From contig CAZDXQ010000033.1 in the NCBI GenBank assembly GCA_964509545.1, forward strand, positions 1 to 42,323: a DNA stretch of 42,323 bases, given 5' to 3'. The position numbers and the translations under genes were made by a program. The notes under the pieces were generated by a model. The model made no database searches, had not been told where the DNA came from, and saw only the letters and a program-made list of their open reading frames with translations. The number at the start of each line of letters is the position of its first letter. The stretch's first letter is position 1. Below are positions 17,498 through 26,009 of this stretch, piece by piece. The DNA is from JADJWR01 sp964509545 (lineage in GTDB: Bacteria; Pseudomonadota; Gammaproteobacteria; Burkholderiales; Burkholderiaceae_F).

Positions 17498-20053
17498 CTA
17501 CCAGTCGGCGCGCACCGCCAGCACGGCGTCTGGTGCGACCGCGCGGCGGCCGGCGGCAAGCGCCGTCAGCGCCGCGGCGGTGAGCAGCGCAACGATCAGC
17601 CCGGCGACCAGCAGTACGGGTACGCGAAAGTCCATCGTCCAGTGGAACGACTGCGGGTTGACGAAGTCGACCAGGATCCAGGCGATCGCCAGACCGACCA
17701 CCAGCCCGATGACGATGGCCAGCCCCGTCACCAGCAGGCCCTCGATGGCGAGCAGCCGCAGGATCTGCCGCTTGGTGACGCCGAGGTGGCGCAGCATGCC
17801 GAACTCGCGCATGCGCACGATCGCCTGCGCCGAGAATGTGGCGGCGATGCCCGTGAGGCCGATGACGATGGCGGCGATCTCCAGCACGTAGGTCACGGCG
17901 AAGCTGCGGTCGAAGATGCGCAGGCTGATGGCGCGGATCTCTCCGGCGGAGGCGAACTCGGCGCTCTTCGCCTGCATCTTCGGCTGCAGCTCGGCGACGA
18001 CGGCGGCCGCGTTGGCGCCAGATGCGAGCCAAAGCGCCGCCTCGGTGGGCGGGGCGGCGCCGGCGATGCGTTCGTAGTCCGAGGCGTCGATGACGATGGC
18101 GCCGAACTGCCGCGCGTAGTCGCGCCAGATGCCGGCAACGACGAAGGGCTGCACCTTGCCGGCGATCGGAAGCCGCAGTTCCTCGCCGATGCGCGCGCCG
18201 TAGATGTCGACGACGGCCTCGGAGACCCACGCCGGCGGCGACATGCCTGGTTGCCACGCGAGCGCCTCGCCGGTGAGCGGCAACTGCCGTGCGGCGCTGG
18301 CGCGGTCCACCGGTCGGGCGATCAGCGACACCGGCGCGCGCTCCGGATCGAGCGTGATCTTCAGGTTCAGCGAGAAGTCGACCCGCGACACCAGCGGGTG
18401 CGCGGCGAGCATGCGCTGGTCTTCGGCATTCAGCGCCGCCGTGGTGCCGCCGAGGCTGCCGGCCGCCGCGGTTGCGGCGCGCACGTAGATGTCGGCCGGC
18501 AGCACGCGGGTCAGCCACTGGTCGACCGAGACGCGGAAGCTGGCCACCATCGTCGCCATCGCCACCATCAGCGCGAAACTGGCGACGATGCCGGCGGCGC
18601 CGATGGCTGCGAAGCGCGGCGTGGCGGCCAGCCGCGTGGCGGCCAGCCACCACGGCGCGGCCTCGGCGGCCAACGCCCGCCGCGACAGCGCTCGTTGCAG
18701 CGGCCCGAACAGGTGCGGCGCGATCAATGGCTTGGCAAAGATGGCTGCCACCAGCAGCACGGCGATCGACAGGTACGCGCCGACGGGGATGCCCTGCAGC
18801 GGTGGCGCCTGCAGCAGCAGCGCGGCGAGCGCTGCGAGCAGCAGCGCCGGCCAGGTGCGTTGGGCACGGACGTCGCGGTCGAGCCCGGAGCCGGCCTTCA
18901 GCGCCAGCGCCGGCGGTGAGCCGGCCGCATCGCGCGCCGGCAGCCAGCCGCCGACGGTGGCGGCAGCGACGCCGAGGGCGAAGAACAGCAGCGTCGAGGC
19001 CGGATCGACCAGCAGCGGCGGCTGCACGCCGGTGAAGAAGCCGCCGCCCAGATCGCCGCCGAGCAGGCGCAGTGCGGCCCTGGCGACGCCGAGGCCGATG
19101 GCGATGCCCAAGGCCGCGCCCAGAACACCGAGCGCGGCCGATTCCGCGAGCAGCAGCCGTTCGACTTCGCCGCGCGTGGTGCCGATCACGCGCAGGAAGG
19201 CGAGCTGCGTGCGCCGCGCCAGCACGGCCTGCGCCTGTAGCGAGTAGACGAGGAAGGCGCCGGTGAACAGTGCCACCAGCGCCAGCACGTTCAGGTTGAC
19301 GCGATAGGCGCGCGACAGGTTCGATACCCGCGTGGCGGCGCTCTCCGCTGTCTGCAGGCTGACGCCGGCGGGCAACTGCCAGTCGGCGGCGGCTTCCTGC
19401 GGCGCGCTGCCGGCGGCGAACTGCAGGTCGATGCGCGAGAGCTTGCCCAGCCGATCGAGCCGCCACTGGGCGAAGCCGAGGTCCATCACCGCCACGATCT
19501 GGCCGGCGCGGGCCGCCGGAAGCCGGCCGGCGATCCGCAGGCGCTGCACGCGGCCGCCCACCTGCACCCCGATCGTCTCGCCTGCTGCCAGCTGCAGTGC
19601 CTCGAGCGCCGCCGGCGACAGGTAGACGCCGTCGTCGAGCAGCGCAAAGCGGCTGTCGTTCGCCGCCGGCTCGCCGATCGTGTGCGGCGCGAGCAGTGCC
19701 GAACGGAAGATATCGACGCCCTGGATCGGCAGGGACCGTCCGCGCAGCCGTGCGGGCTCGACGATCGGCGCTTCGACATCGAGCGCCGGGCTGGCCCAGG
19801 CCACCTGTGGCGACGACGCCACGCGCGCGTAGACGGCCTCGTCGAAGCCTTCGCGCGGGCCGATCACCGACGCGTCGGCCTGGCCGCTGGCCTGGCGCAC
19901 GGCGGCGGAGAACTCCTGCAGTGCCGAGGCATTGATCAGGTGCACCGCGTATCCGAGGGATACGCCCACGGCGATGGCGATCACCTGCACGGCGGCACGC
20001 AGCGGATGGCTGCGCGCGTAGCCGCCGATGACATGGACAAGAAGCCAGGACAC
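17498..20053 (-). CDS. FtsX-family ABC transporter permease (two-lobed)
   Basis: The 851-residue inner-membrane protein has one N-terminal helix (about residues 18-40), a large periplasmic domain, a cluster of helices near 265-385, further helices around 410-445 and 485-515, a second periplasmic domain, and three C-terminal helices. That is the duplicated FtsX layout seen in YbbP/AttF-G type permeases. The segment FLRVIGTTRGEVERLLLAES and its repeat MLRHLGVTKRQILRLLAIEG are the FtsX coupling motifs, one per lobe. The start is GTG 20053 (MSWLLVHVIGGYARSHP). The cognate ATPase is probably the LolD-like protein at 22694-23365. Lipid or lipoprotein traffic is the usual role of such systems; the substrate here is not known. 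Confidence 0.93.
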   Translation of the reverse strand: MSWLLVHVIGGYARSHPLRAAVQVIAIAVGVSLGYAVHLINASALQEFSAAVRQASGQADASVIGPREGFDEAVYARVASSPQVAWASPALDVEAPIVEPARLRGRSLPIQGVDIFRSALLAPHTIGEPAANDSRFALLDDGVYLSPAALEALQLAAGETIGVQVGGRVQRLRIAGRLPAARAGQIVAVMDLGFAQWRLDRLGKLSRIDLQFAAGSAPQEAAADWQLPAGVSLQTAESAATRVSNLSRAYRVNLNVLALVALFTGAFLVYSLQAQAVLARRTQLAFLRVIGTTRGEVERLLLAESAALGVLGAALGIAIGLGVARAALRLLGGDLGGGFFTGVQPPLLVDPASTLLFFALGVAAATVGGWLPARDAAGSPPALALKAGSGLDRDVRAQRTWPALLLAALAALLLQAPPLQGIPVGAYLSIAVLLVAAIFAKPLIAPHLFGPLQRALSRRALAAEAAPWWLAATRLAATPRFAAIGAAGIVASFALMVAMATMVASFRVSVDQWLTRVLPADIYVRAATAAAGSLGGTTAALNAEDQRMLAAHPLVSRVDFSLNLKITLDPERAPVSLIARPVDRASAARQLPLTGEALAWQPGMSPPAWVSEAVVDIYGARIGEELRLPIAGKVQPFVVAGIWRDYARQFGAIVIDASDYERIAGAAPPTEAALWLASGANAAAVVAELQPKMQAKSAEFASAGEIRAISLRIFDRSFAVTYVLEIAAIVIGLTGIAATFSAQAIVRMREFGMLRHLGVTKRQILRLLAIEGLLVTGLAIVIGLVVGLAIAWILVDFVNPQSFHWTMDFRVPVLLVAGLIVALLTAAALTALAAGRRAVAPDAVLAVRADW

Positions 20054-20086
20054 GGGGGCAGTGTATCGGCCGGGCCTTCAGTCCCA

Positions 20087-22648
20087 TCACAGGCCGAAAC
20101 GTCGCCGGAATCGATGCTTGGCCCACTCGTTGGCCAGCACGTAGGCGCCGGTGATCGCCAGAAGCATCGCCAGCAGGCTCGGCGGCAGCGGTACGAAGCC
20201 GAAGGTCGACGCGAAGCCCGGAACGTAAGGTGCGCCCACGGCGGCGACCGCGACGGCAACGGTGCTCCACAGCACGCCGGCACTCGGCCGGCTGCTGCAG
20301 AGCGGCCGGTGCGTCCGCACCACCAGCAGGATCACCAGTTCGGTCAGCAGCGACTCGACGAACCAGGCGGTGCGGAATTCCTCGGTCGCGACGCGCAGCA
20401 CGAGCAGCAGCACGGCGAAGGTCAACGCATCGAACAGCGAACTGATCAGGCCGAAGGCGAGCATGAAGTCGCGGATCCGCGCCACCCGCCACCGGCGCGG
20501 GCGTTCGACCATCTCGGCGTCGACGCGGTCGCCGGCGATGGCCATCGCCGGCAGGTCTGACAGGAAGTTGTTCAGCAGGATCTGCTTCGGCAGCAGCGGC
20601 AGGAACGGCACCGCCAGCGACAGCAGGGCCATCGACAGCATGTTGCCGAAGTTGGCGCTCGAGGTCGTGTACACGTACTTCATCGTGTTGGAGAAGACGC
20701 GCCGGCCCTCCTCGATGCCGTCGCGCAGCACGGCCAGGCTGTGTTCGAGCAGCACGAAGTCGGCGGTCTCCTTGGCCACGTCCACGGCGGTGTCGACCGA
20801 CACTCCGACATCGGCCGCGTGCAGCGACGGCGCGTCGTTGATGCCGTCGCCGAGGTAGCCGACCACGTGGCCGGTACGGCGCAGCGCGCTGATGATCCGC
20901 TCCTTCTGGTTGGGGTCGACCTCGGCGAAAATCGTCGTGCGCTCGGCGCGCTGCCACAGCGCTTCGTCGTGCAGGTTGTCCATGTCGGCGCCGGTGAGCA
21001 CGCCGCGGACGGGCAGATCGACCGCCTGTGCCACGTGCAGCGCGACGCGGTGGCTGTCGCCGGTGATGACCTTCAGTTCGATGCCGAGCCGGCGCAGGCT
21101 GGCGAGCGTTTCGGCGGCGTCGGGCTTCGGCGGATCGAAGAAGAGCAGGAAACCTTCGAGCACCATCGACGTTTCGTCGGCGGCGGTGTACGGCGGCGGG
21201 CTGCTCATGCGGCGCGTCGCCACGGCCAGCACGCGGAATCCGGCATCGGCCCAGGCGTCGGCGCGTGCGGCGATCCTGCGGCGCCCGGTCTCGTCGAGCG
21301 CCGCGGTGCCGGAGCCGTCGCGAACATCGCCGCAGATGGCGACGACCGGATCGAGCGCCCCTTTGGTGATCAGCAGTGCCTCTGCGTCGGGATCGTCGCC
21401 ACGTTGCACGGCGATGCTCAGCCGCCTGCGCACGAAGTCGTAGGGAATCTCCTCGACCTTGGCCAGGTCCGCCTGCGGCGGCGGTGCGGCGCTGCCGATG
21501 ATCGCCTCGTCGAGCGGGTTCTGCAGGCCGGTCTGCAGCCGGGCATTCAGCCAGGCCAGTTCGCGCACCCGCGGCGACGGGTTGCCTTGGGCGTCGAGCG
21601 CGTCGTCGAGGCGGATGACGCCGGCGGTCAGCGTGCCGGTCTTGTCGGTGGCGAGCACGTCCATCGAGCCGAAATTCTCGATCGCGGCCAGCCGCCGCAC
21701 GATCACGCCGGAACGCGCCATCCGCTGTGCGCCGCGCGCCAGCGTGATGCTGATGATCGCCGGCAGCAGCTCGGGCGCCATGCCGACGGCTAGGGCGAGG
21801 GCGAAAAGCAGCGAGTCGGTGACCGGCCGCGCGTAGGCGACGTTGGCGGCAAAGATGCCGAGCACCAGCAGCGTCATCAGCTGCGTCAGCAGCGTGCCGA
21901 ACTGGCGGATGCCGCGCTCGAACTCGGTTTCGGGCGCGCGCAGCGCCAGACGCTCCGCAATCTGGCCGTACGTCGTCGACTTGCCGGTGGCCACCACCAG
22001 CGCCCGCGCTGTGCCGCTGCGCACGCTCGTGCCGAGGCTCACCCAGTTCGTCCGCTGCGGCGGGGTTGCGCCGGGAGCCACGACACCGGCGTGCTTCTCG
22101 ACCGGAAAGGTTTCGCCCGTGAGCACGGCCTCGTTGACGAAGAAATCGTGCGCCTCGAGCACCCGGGCGTCGGCGGCGATCAGGCTGCCGGCAGCAAGCA
22201 GCAGCACGTCGCCGGGGACGATCTGCTCGGCATCGATCTCGATCTTCTGGCCGTTGCGCAGCACGTCGGCGCGCAGCTTGATGCGCTCGAGCAGGCGCTC
22301 GACCGCGCGGCCGGCGCGGTACTCCTGCATGAAGCTCAGCATCGCACTGGCGGCAATGATGGCGAGCACGATCGAGGCGTCGATCAGTTCGCCGGTCGCA
22401 ATCGAAATCACCGCCGCGACGACGAGGATCAGCACCAGCGGGCTCTTGAACTGCGCGGCGAAGACCTGCAGTGCGCCGCGAACGACCGGGCGCTTCAGCC
22501 GGTTGGGGCCGTGCTCGCGCAGCCTGAGTCCGGCCTCGACGCTCGACAGGCCCTCCGGCCGCGAGCGCAGCCGCAGCAGCAGATCGTCGTGCGCTTCGGC
22601 CCACGGCGCGGGGCCGTCGCGTTGATTGCGATGATTCGAACCGATCAT
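20087..22648 (-). CDS. mgtA: Magnesium-translocating P-type ATPase (MgtA-like)
   Basis: The 853-residue P-type ATPase has an N-terminal cation-ATPase segment, TGE actuator motif AVLTGETFPVEKH, a membrane helix with AVGMAPELLPAIISITLARG (the P-E-x-L-P arrangement typical of MgtA/MgtB), phosphorylation site VLATDKTGTLT, ATP-binding TKGALDPV, hinge KVITGDSHRVALHVA and GYLGDGINDAPSLHAADVGV. MgtA-type pumps import Mg2+ under limitation. No long leader is present: only 45 bp separate it from the upstream ATPase gene, so it lacks the classical mgtA riboswitch and seems to be read from an operon promoter. It splits an otherwise coherent ABC system. Confidence 0.93.
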   Translation of the reverse strand: MIGSNHRNQRDGPAPWAEAHDDLLLRLRSRPEGLSSVEAGLRLREHGPNRLKRPVVRGALQVFAAQFKSPLVLILVVAAVISIATGELIDASIVLAIIAASAMLSFMQEYRAGRAVERLLERIKLRADVLRNGQKIEIDAEQIVPGDVLLLAAGSLIAADARVLEAHDFFVNEAVLTGETFPVEKHAGVVAPGATPPQRTNWVSLGTSVRSGTARALVVATGKSTTYGQIAERLALRAPETEFERGIRQFGTLLTQLMTLLVLGIFAANVAYARPVTDSLLFALALAVGMAPELLPAIISITLARGAQRMARSGVIVRRLAAIENFGSMDVLATDKTGTLTAGVIRLDDALDAQGNPSPRVRELAWLNARLQTGLQNPLDEAIIGSAAPPPQADLAKVEEIPYDFVRRRLSIAVQRGDDPDAEALLITKGALDPVVAICGDVRDGSGTAALDETGRRRIAARADAWADAGFRVLAVATRRMSSPPPYTAADETSMVLEGFLLFFDPPKPDAAETLASLRRLGIELKVITGDSHRVALHVAQAVDLPVRGVLTGADMDNLHDEALWQRAERTTIFAEVDPNQKERIISALRRTGHVVGYLGDGINDAPSLHAADVGVSVDTAVDVAKETADFVLLEHSLAVLRDGIEEGRRVFSNTMKYVYTTSSANFGNMLSMALLSLAVPFLPLLPKQILLNNFLSDLPAMAIAGDRVDAEMVERPRRWRVARIRDFMLAFGLISSLFDALTFAVLLLVLRVATEEFRTAWFVESLLTELVILLVVRTHRPLCSSRPSAGVLWSTVAVAVAAVGAPYVPGFASTFGFVPLPPSLLAMLLAITGAYVLANEWAKHRFRRRFGL

Positions 22649-22693
22649 GGCGCCACGGTAGCGGCAATGCCGCTTCCGGCGCTTGATCCAGGG

Positions 22694-23365
22694 CTACGCC
22701 GGTACCGCCCCGTCGACGCGCAACCGGCCGTGCTCCAGCCGCAGCACGCGATCGGCGGTCGCCGCCGCGTGCAGCGAATGCGTGACCAGGATGCCAGCCG
22801 CACCCTGGGCCTTGATCGTGCGCGCCAGCAGCTGCAGCACGGTGTCGGCCGTGTCGGGATCGAGGTTGCCGGTCGGTTCGTCGGCCAGCACCAGCGCCGG
22901 TCGATGCGCCAGCGCCCGGGCGACGGCGACACGCTGCAGCTCGCCGCCGGACAGTTCGCGCGGCGGCGAGTCGCCGCGGTCGCCGAGCCCCACGGCGGCC
23001 AGCAGTTCGCGCGTGCGCGTGCTTCGCGCACCGGGCTCGATTCCGAGCAGCACCAGCGGCAGTTCGACGTTCTGCGCCACGGTCAGGTGCGGCAGGATAT
23101 GAAAGGCCTGGAAGACGAAGCCGACGCGGGCGCGGCGCAGGCGGGTGCGCGAGTCCTCGTCCATCTTCGTGAGCTCCTCGCCGCCGATGACGATGCGGCC
23201 CGCATCGGGTGAGTCGAGCCCGGCGATCAGGTTCAGCAGCGTCGACTTGCCGGCGCCCGATTCGCCGACGATGGCGACGTATTCGCCGGCGGCCAGTTCG
23301 AGATCGAGGGCATCGAGGATGGGGCGCGGGCCGAAGCGCCTGGCGAGCCCCTGGATGGACAGCAT
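22694..23365 (-). CDS. LolD/MacB-type ABC transporter ATPase
   Basis: The 223-residue ATPase has Walker A VGESGAGKST, Q-loop FVFQAFHILPHLTVAQNVEL, signature RELSGGELQRVAVARALAH, Walker B LVLADEPTGNLD and the H-loop at VTHSLHAA. The LADEPTGNLD and NVELPL motifs mark the LolD/MacB/FtsE group that pairs with FtsX-type permeases. It is the first gene of the minus-strand block, and the most likely partner is the permease at 17498-20053, two genes further on. Its promoter must lie in the 98 bp shared with the divergent threonine ammonia-lyase gene. Confidence 0.94.
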   Translation of the reverse strand: MLSIQGLARRFGPRPILDALDLELAAGEYVAIVGESGAGKSTLLNLIAGLDSPDAGRIVIGGEELTKMDEDSRTRLRRARVGFVFQAFHILPHLTVAQNVELPLVLLGIEPGARSTRTRELLAAVGLGDRGDSPPRELSGGELQRVAVARALAHRPALVLADEPTGNLDPDTADTVLQLLARTIKAQGAAGILVTHSLHAAATADRVLRLEHGRLRVDGAVPA

Positions 23366-23463
23366 GGCGCCATTTTATTGAGCCGCATCGAATATGCTTC
23401 GCGGCGAGCGTGTCCCTGCGCGATCGGCACGATTTGCCCGCGGGCAGGTTCTCGGGAGAGGTC

Positions 23464-24684
23464 ATGGCCGAGCCGGAAGTCGTCACGATCGCCGACATAC
23501 GCGCGGCAGCCGAGCGGCTGCGCGGCCAGATCGAGGACACGCCGTGCCTGCACTCGCGCACGCTGTCGCAGATCACCGGCGCCGAGATCTACCTGAAGTT
23601 CGAGAACCTGCAGTTCACCGCCAGCTTCAAGGAGCGCGGCGCGCTGAACTGTCTGGCGCAGCTGACCGATGCGCAGCGCCGCCGCGGCGTGCTCGCCGTG
23701 TCCGCCGGCAACCACGCGCAGGGCGTGGCGTACCACGCGCAGCGGCTCGGCATTCCGGCGGTGATCGTGATGCCGCGCTACACGCCGGTGGTGAAGGTCG
23801 AGCGCACGCGCGGCTTCGGCGCCGAGATCGTGCTGGCCGGCGACAACTTCGACGACGCCAAGATCGAGGCGCTGAAGATCGAACGCGAGCGCGGCCTGAC
23901 GCTGGTGCACCCGTATGACGACCCGCGCGTGATCGCCGGCCAGGGCACGATTGGACTGGAAATGCTGGCGGCGCAGCCGCAGCTCGACTGCCTGTGCGTG
24001 GCCATCGGCGGCGGCGGCCTCATCAGCGGCGTGACGCTGGCCGCAAGGGCCGTCAAGCCGTCGATCGAGGTGATCGGCGTGCAGACCGACCAGTTCCCGG
24101 CGATGTACGCGCTGTTCAAGGGGCTCGACATGCCGTCGGCCAATGCGACGCTCGCCGAAGGCATCGCCGTGAAATCGCCGGGCCTGATCACGCGCGAAAT
24201 TGTCCGGCGGCACGTCGACGACATCGTGCTCGTTGCGGAAGGCGACATCGAGCACGCGATCGTGCTGCTGCTGGAGATCGAGAAGACCGTGGTCGAGGGT
24301 GCCGGCGCCACGGGGCTGGCGGCGCTGATCCGCCACCGCGAGCGCTTCGCCGGCAAGAAGGTGGGCCTGATCCTGTGCGGCGGCAATATCGACCCGATGG
24401 TGCTGGCCGACATCATCGAGCGCGGCATGGTGCGCGCCGGCCGGCTGGCGCGGATCCGCATCGCCACCCGCGACGTGCCGGGCGAACTGGCGCGCGCGGC
24501 GACGGTCGTGGCTCAGGCCGGCGCCAACATCGAGGAAGTCGAGCACCAGCGCGCCTTCACCACGCTGCCGGCGCAGAATGCGCAGCTCGAGATGGTGATC
24601 CAGACGCGCGGGCCGGAGCATATCGACGAAGTACTGCGGCAGCTGCGCGAGGCCGGCATGCCGGCGGATCTCGATCCTTACTGA
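23464..24684 (+). CDS. Threonine ammonia-lyase (with ACT domain)
   Basis: The 406-residue PLP enzyme deaminates L-threonine to 2-oxobutyrate. The PLP lysine lies in FTASFKERGALNCL, the phosphate loop is SAGNHAQGVAYHA and GGGGLISG, and the cofactor end is LCGGNIDP. Residues about 325-406 form a single ACT domain (RIATRDVPGELARAATVVAQ, VEHQRAF), like the shorter TdcB/IlvA forms found outside enterics. The ACT domain suggests allosteric control, possibly by isoleucine/valine. ATG 23464 follows CGGGAGAGGTC. It is followed 65 bp later by egtD on the same strand, but with no evident functional link. Confidence 0.95.
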   Translation: MAEPEVVTIADIRAAAERLRGQIEDTPCLHSRTLSQITGAEIYLKFENLQFTASFKERGALNCLAQLTDAQRRRGVLAVSAGNHAQGVAYHAQRLGIPAVIVMPRYTPVVKVERTRGFGAEIVLAGDNFDDAKIEALKIERERGLTLVHPYDDPRVIAGQGTIGLEMLAAQPQLDCLCVAIGGGGLISGVTLAARAVKPSIEVIGVQTDQFPAMYALFKGLDMPSANATLAEGIAVKSPGLITREIVRRHVDDIVLVAEGDIEHAIVLLLEIEKTVVEGAGATGLAALIRHRERFAGKKVGLILCGGNIDPMVLADIIERGMVRAGRLARIRIATRDVPGELARAATVVAQAGANIEEVEHQRAFTTLPAQNAQLEMVIQTRGPEHIDEVLRQLREAGMPADLDPY

Positions 24685-24749
24685 TAGAAATTCGCGCCCG
24701 AGGCGACCAAACTGCCCGGGAGCGGCCGCCGGCCGCGGGGAGGGAAGCC

Positions 24750-25724
24750 GTGGATCAGCCTGTGCAGCGACGGGCGCTGGCGCGCCGGCCGACGTTCGTC
24801 GAGATCGATTCGCCGGGCGGCGAGAACCAGCGGCAGGAACTGCTGCAGGGCCTGCGCGCCGCGCAGGCGGCGATCTCGCCCAAGTTCTTCTACGACGCGC
24901 TCGGTTCGCGTCTGTTCGAAGCGATCTGCGAGTTACCGGAGTACTACCTGCCGCGCGCCGAGCGCCAGATCATGCAGGTGCACGGCGAGGAAATCGCCGC
25001 GGCCGTGGGTCCAGGCTGCACCCTGATCGATCTGGGCGCCGGCAACTGCGAAAAGGCCGAGCGGCTGTTCGGGCTGCTGCGCCCGGCTCAATATGTCGCC
25101 ATCGACATTTCGGTCGACTTCCTGCGCGAGAAACTCGAATGCGTGCAGGACCGGCATCCGCTGCTCGACATCGTTGGCGTCGGCCAGGACTTCTCGCGCC
25201 GGCTCGTGCTGCCGCCGCAGGTGCGCAGGCAAAACCGGCTGTTCTTCTATCCGGGCTCGTCGATCGGCAACTTCAGGCCGCAGGAAGCGGCGCAGTTCGT
25301 CGGCCGGATATGGGATCTGTGCGGGCCCGACGGCAAGCTGCTGCTCGGCGTCGATCTGGTCAAGGACCGCGCGGCGCTCGAGGCGGCCTACGACGATGCC
25401 CTCGGCGTCACGGCGGCGTTCAATCTGAACATCCTGAACAACGTGAACCGGGTCCTCGGTTCCGATTTCGATGTGCGCGACTGGCGGCACGTCGCGTTCT
25501 TCAACGAACGCGAGTCACGGATCGAGATGCACCTGGAGGCGAAAAAAGAAATCTCCGTAGGCCTCCCCGATGGCCCCCGCGCGTTCCGCGCCGGGGAGAG
25601 GATGCTTACGGAGAACTCGTACAAGCTCCCGCGCGAAGCGCCCGCGGCCGCCTTTGGTCGCGACGGCGCCGTCTGGCGCGATCAGCAGGGGAATTTCGCC
25701 ACGGCCCTGCTATTCAGGCCGTGA
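24750..25724 (+). CDS. egtD: L-histidine N-alpha-methyltransferase EgtD
   Basis: The 324-residue protein matches EgtD in length and motifs: FFYDALGSRLFEAICELPEYY near the N-terminus, the SAM-binding TLIDLGAGNCEKAERL, YVAIDIS, FFYPGSSIGNF, and ENSYK in the C-terminal region that closes over histidine. EgtD trimethylates histidine to hercynine, the precursor of ergothioneine and selenoneine. The start is GTG 24750, preceded by GGGGAGGGAAGCC. No egtA/C/E is present, but senA, senB and selD/senC lie about 6-10 kb away, so its product probably feeds selenoneine synthesis. Near its 3' end (25552-25614) the coding sequence contains an imperfect inverted repeat. Confidence 0.94.
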   Translation: MDQPVQRRALARRPTFVEIDSPGGENQRQELLQGLRAAQAAISPKFFYDALGSRLFEAICELPEYYLPRAERQIMQVHGEEIAAAVGPGCTLIDLGAGNCEKAERLFGLLRPAQYVAIDISVDFLREKLECVQDRHPLLDIVGVGQDFSRRLVLPPQVRRQNRLFFYPGSSIGNFRPQEAAQFVGRIWDLCGPDGKLLLGVDLVKDRAALEAAYDDALGVTAAFNLNILNNVNRVLGSDFDVRDWRHVAFFNERESRIEMHLEAKKEISVGLPDGPRAFRAGERMLTENSYKLPREAPAAAFGRDGAVWRDQQGNFATALLFRP

Positions 25725-25746
25725 CGGCCTGACTGACGAATCAGGC
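25714..25746. terminator. Hairpins at the egtD stop, between convergent genes
   Basis: TCAGGCCG (25714-25721) pairs perfectly with CGGCCTGA (25725-25732), with the egtD stop TGA as loop. GCCTGA (25727-25732) can alternatively pair with TCAGGC (25741-25746), which contains the stop of the small precursor gene. No T-run follows. This is a probable transcript end or barrier for both strands. Confidence 0.45.
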
Positions 25747-25887
25747 AAAGCAGACCGCCATCAGCCCGCCGCCGACGAACGACATCTCCGTACTCGTCAG
25801 CAAGGTGATCGAATCGGCCACCGCTTGCGCGTCAACGGAGATCTCGACAGCTTTGGCTTCGGCGACTTGGCAAACGATGGCTTCCAT
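25741..25887 (-). CDS. 48-aa precursor with double-glycine leader
   Basis: ATG 25887 is preceded by AGAGGATTCAATC, a good ribosome binding site. The product begins MEAIVCQVAEAKAVEISVDA and ends SITLLTSTEMSFVGGG-LMAVCFA. If cut after Gly41, the leader fits the C39-peptidase consensus exactly: Leu at -12, Glu -8, Met -7, Val -4, Gly -2 and Gly -1. That leaves a seven-residue hydrophobic core with one Cys. A C39-peptidase ABC exporter and an HlyD adaptor lie 2-5 kb away on the same strand. This core is far shorter than a normal bacteriocin and is of pheromone size. Alternatively the peptide could be a small membrane-active or modified product. The family is not recognised. The longer upstream frame has no ribosome binding site. 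Confidence 0.78.
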   Translation of the reverse strand: MEAIVCQVAEAKAVEISVDAQAVADSITLLTSTEMSFVGGGLMAVCFA

Positions 25888-25920
25888 GATTGAATCCTCT
25901 AAACACGTTACTTGGTTTCG

Positions 25921-25981
25921 ATCGATAGCAACATCGCTATCGATGTGCGGGATGTTTATCGATCGGCGCGTATTGATCGAT
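25921..25981. promoter_or_regulatory. ATCGAT array with perfect dyad, candidate operator
   Basis: Four ATCGAT hexamers begin at 25921, 25939, 25958 and 25976 (spacings 18, 19, 18 bp); a fifth lies at 26022 just inside the HD-GYP gene. The first two form a perfect inverted repeat, ATCGATAGC-AACATC-GCTATCGAT (25921-25944). The array fills the divergent promoter region between the precursor gene (start 25887) and the TPR/HD-GYP gene (start about 26010). This stretch is visibly less GC-rich than its surroundings. A dimeric regulator binding site is the likely meaning. Confidence 0.6.
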
Positions 25982-26009
25982 GCCCCGGATTTGGGATGGA
26001 ACCGCAAAC

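Noticed and set aside
17346..23576. A minus-strand frame open for about 2,076 codons
   Set aside because: It is antiphase to four clear genes (permease, MgtA-like pump, LolD-like ATPase, RidA) and is R/A/G-rich; an artefact of high GC content.
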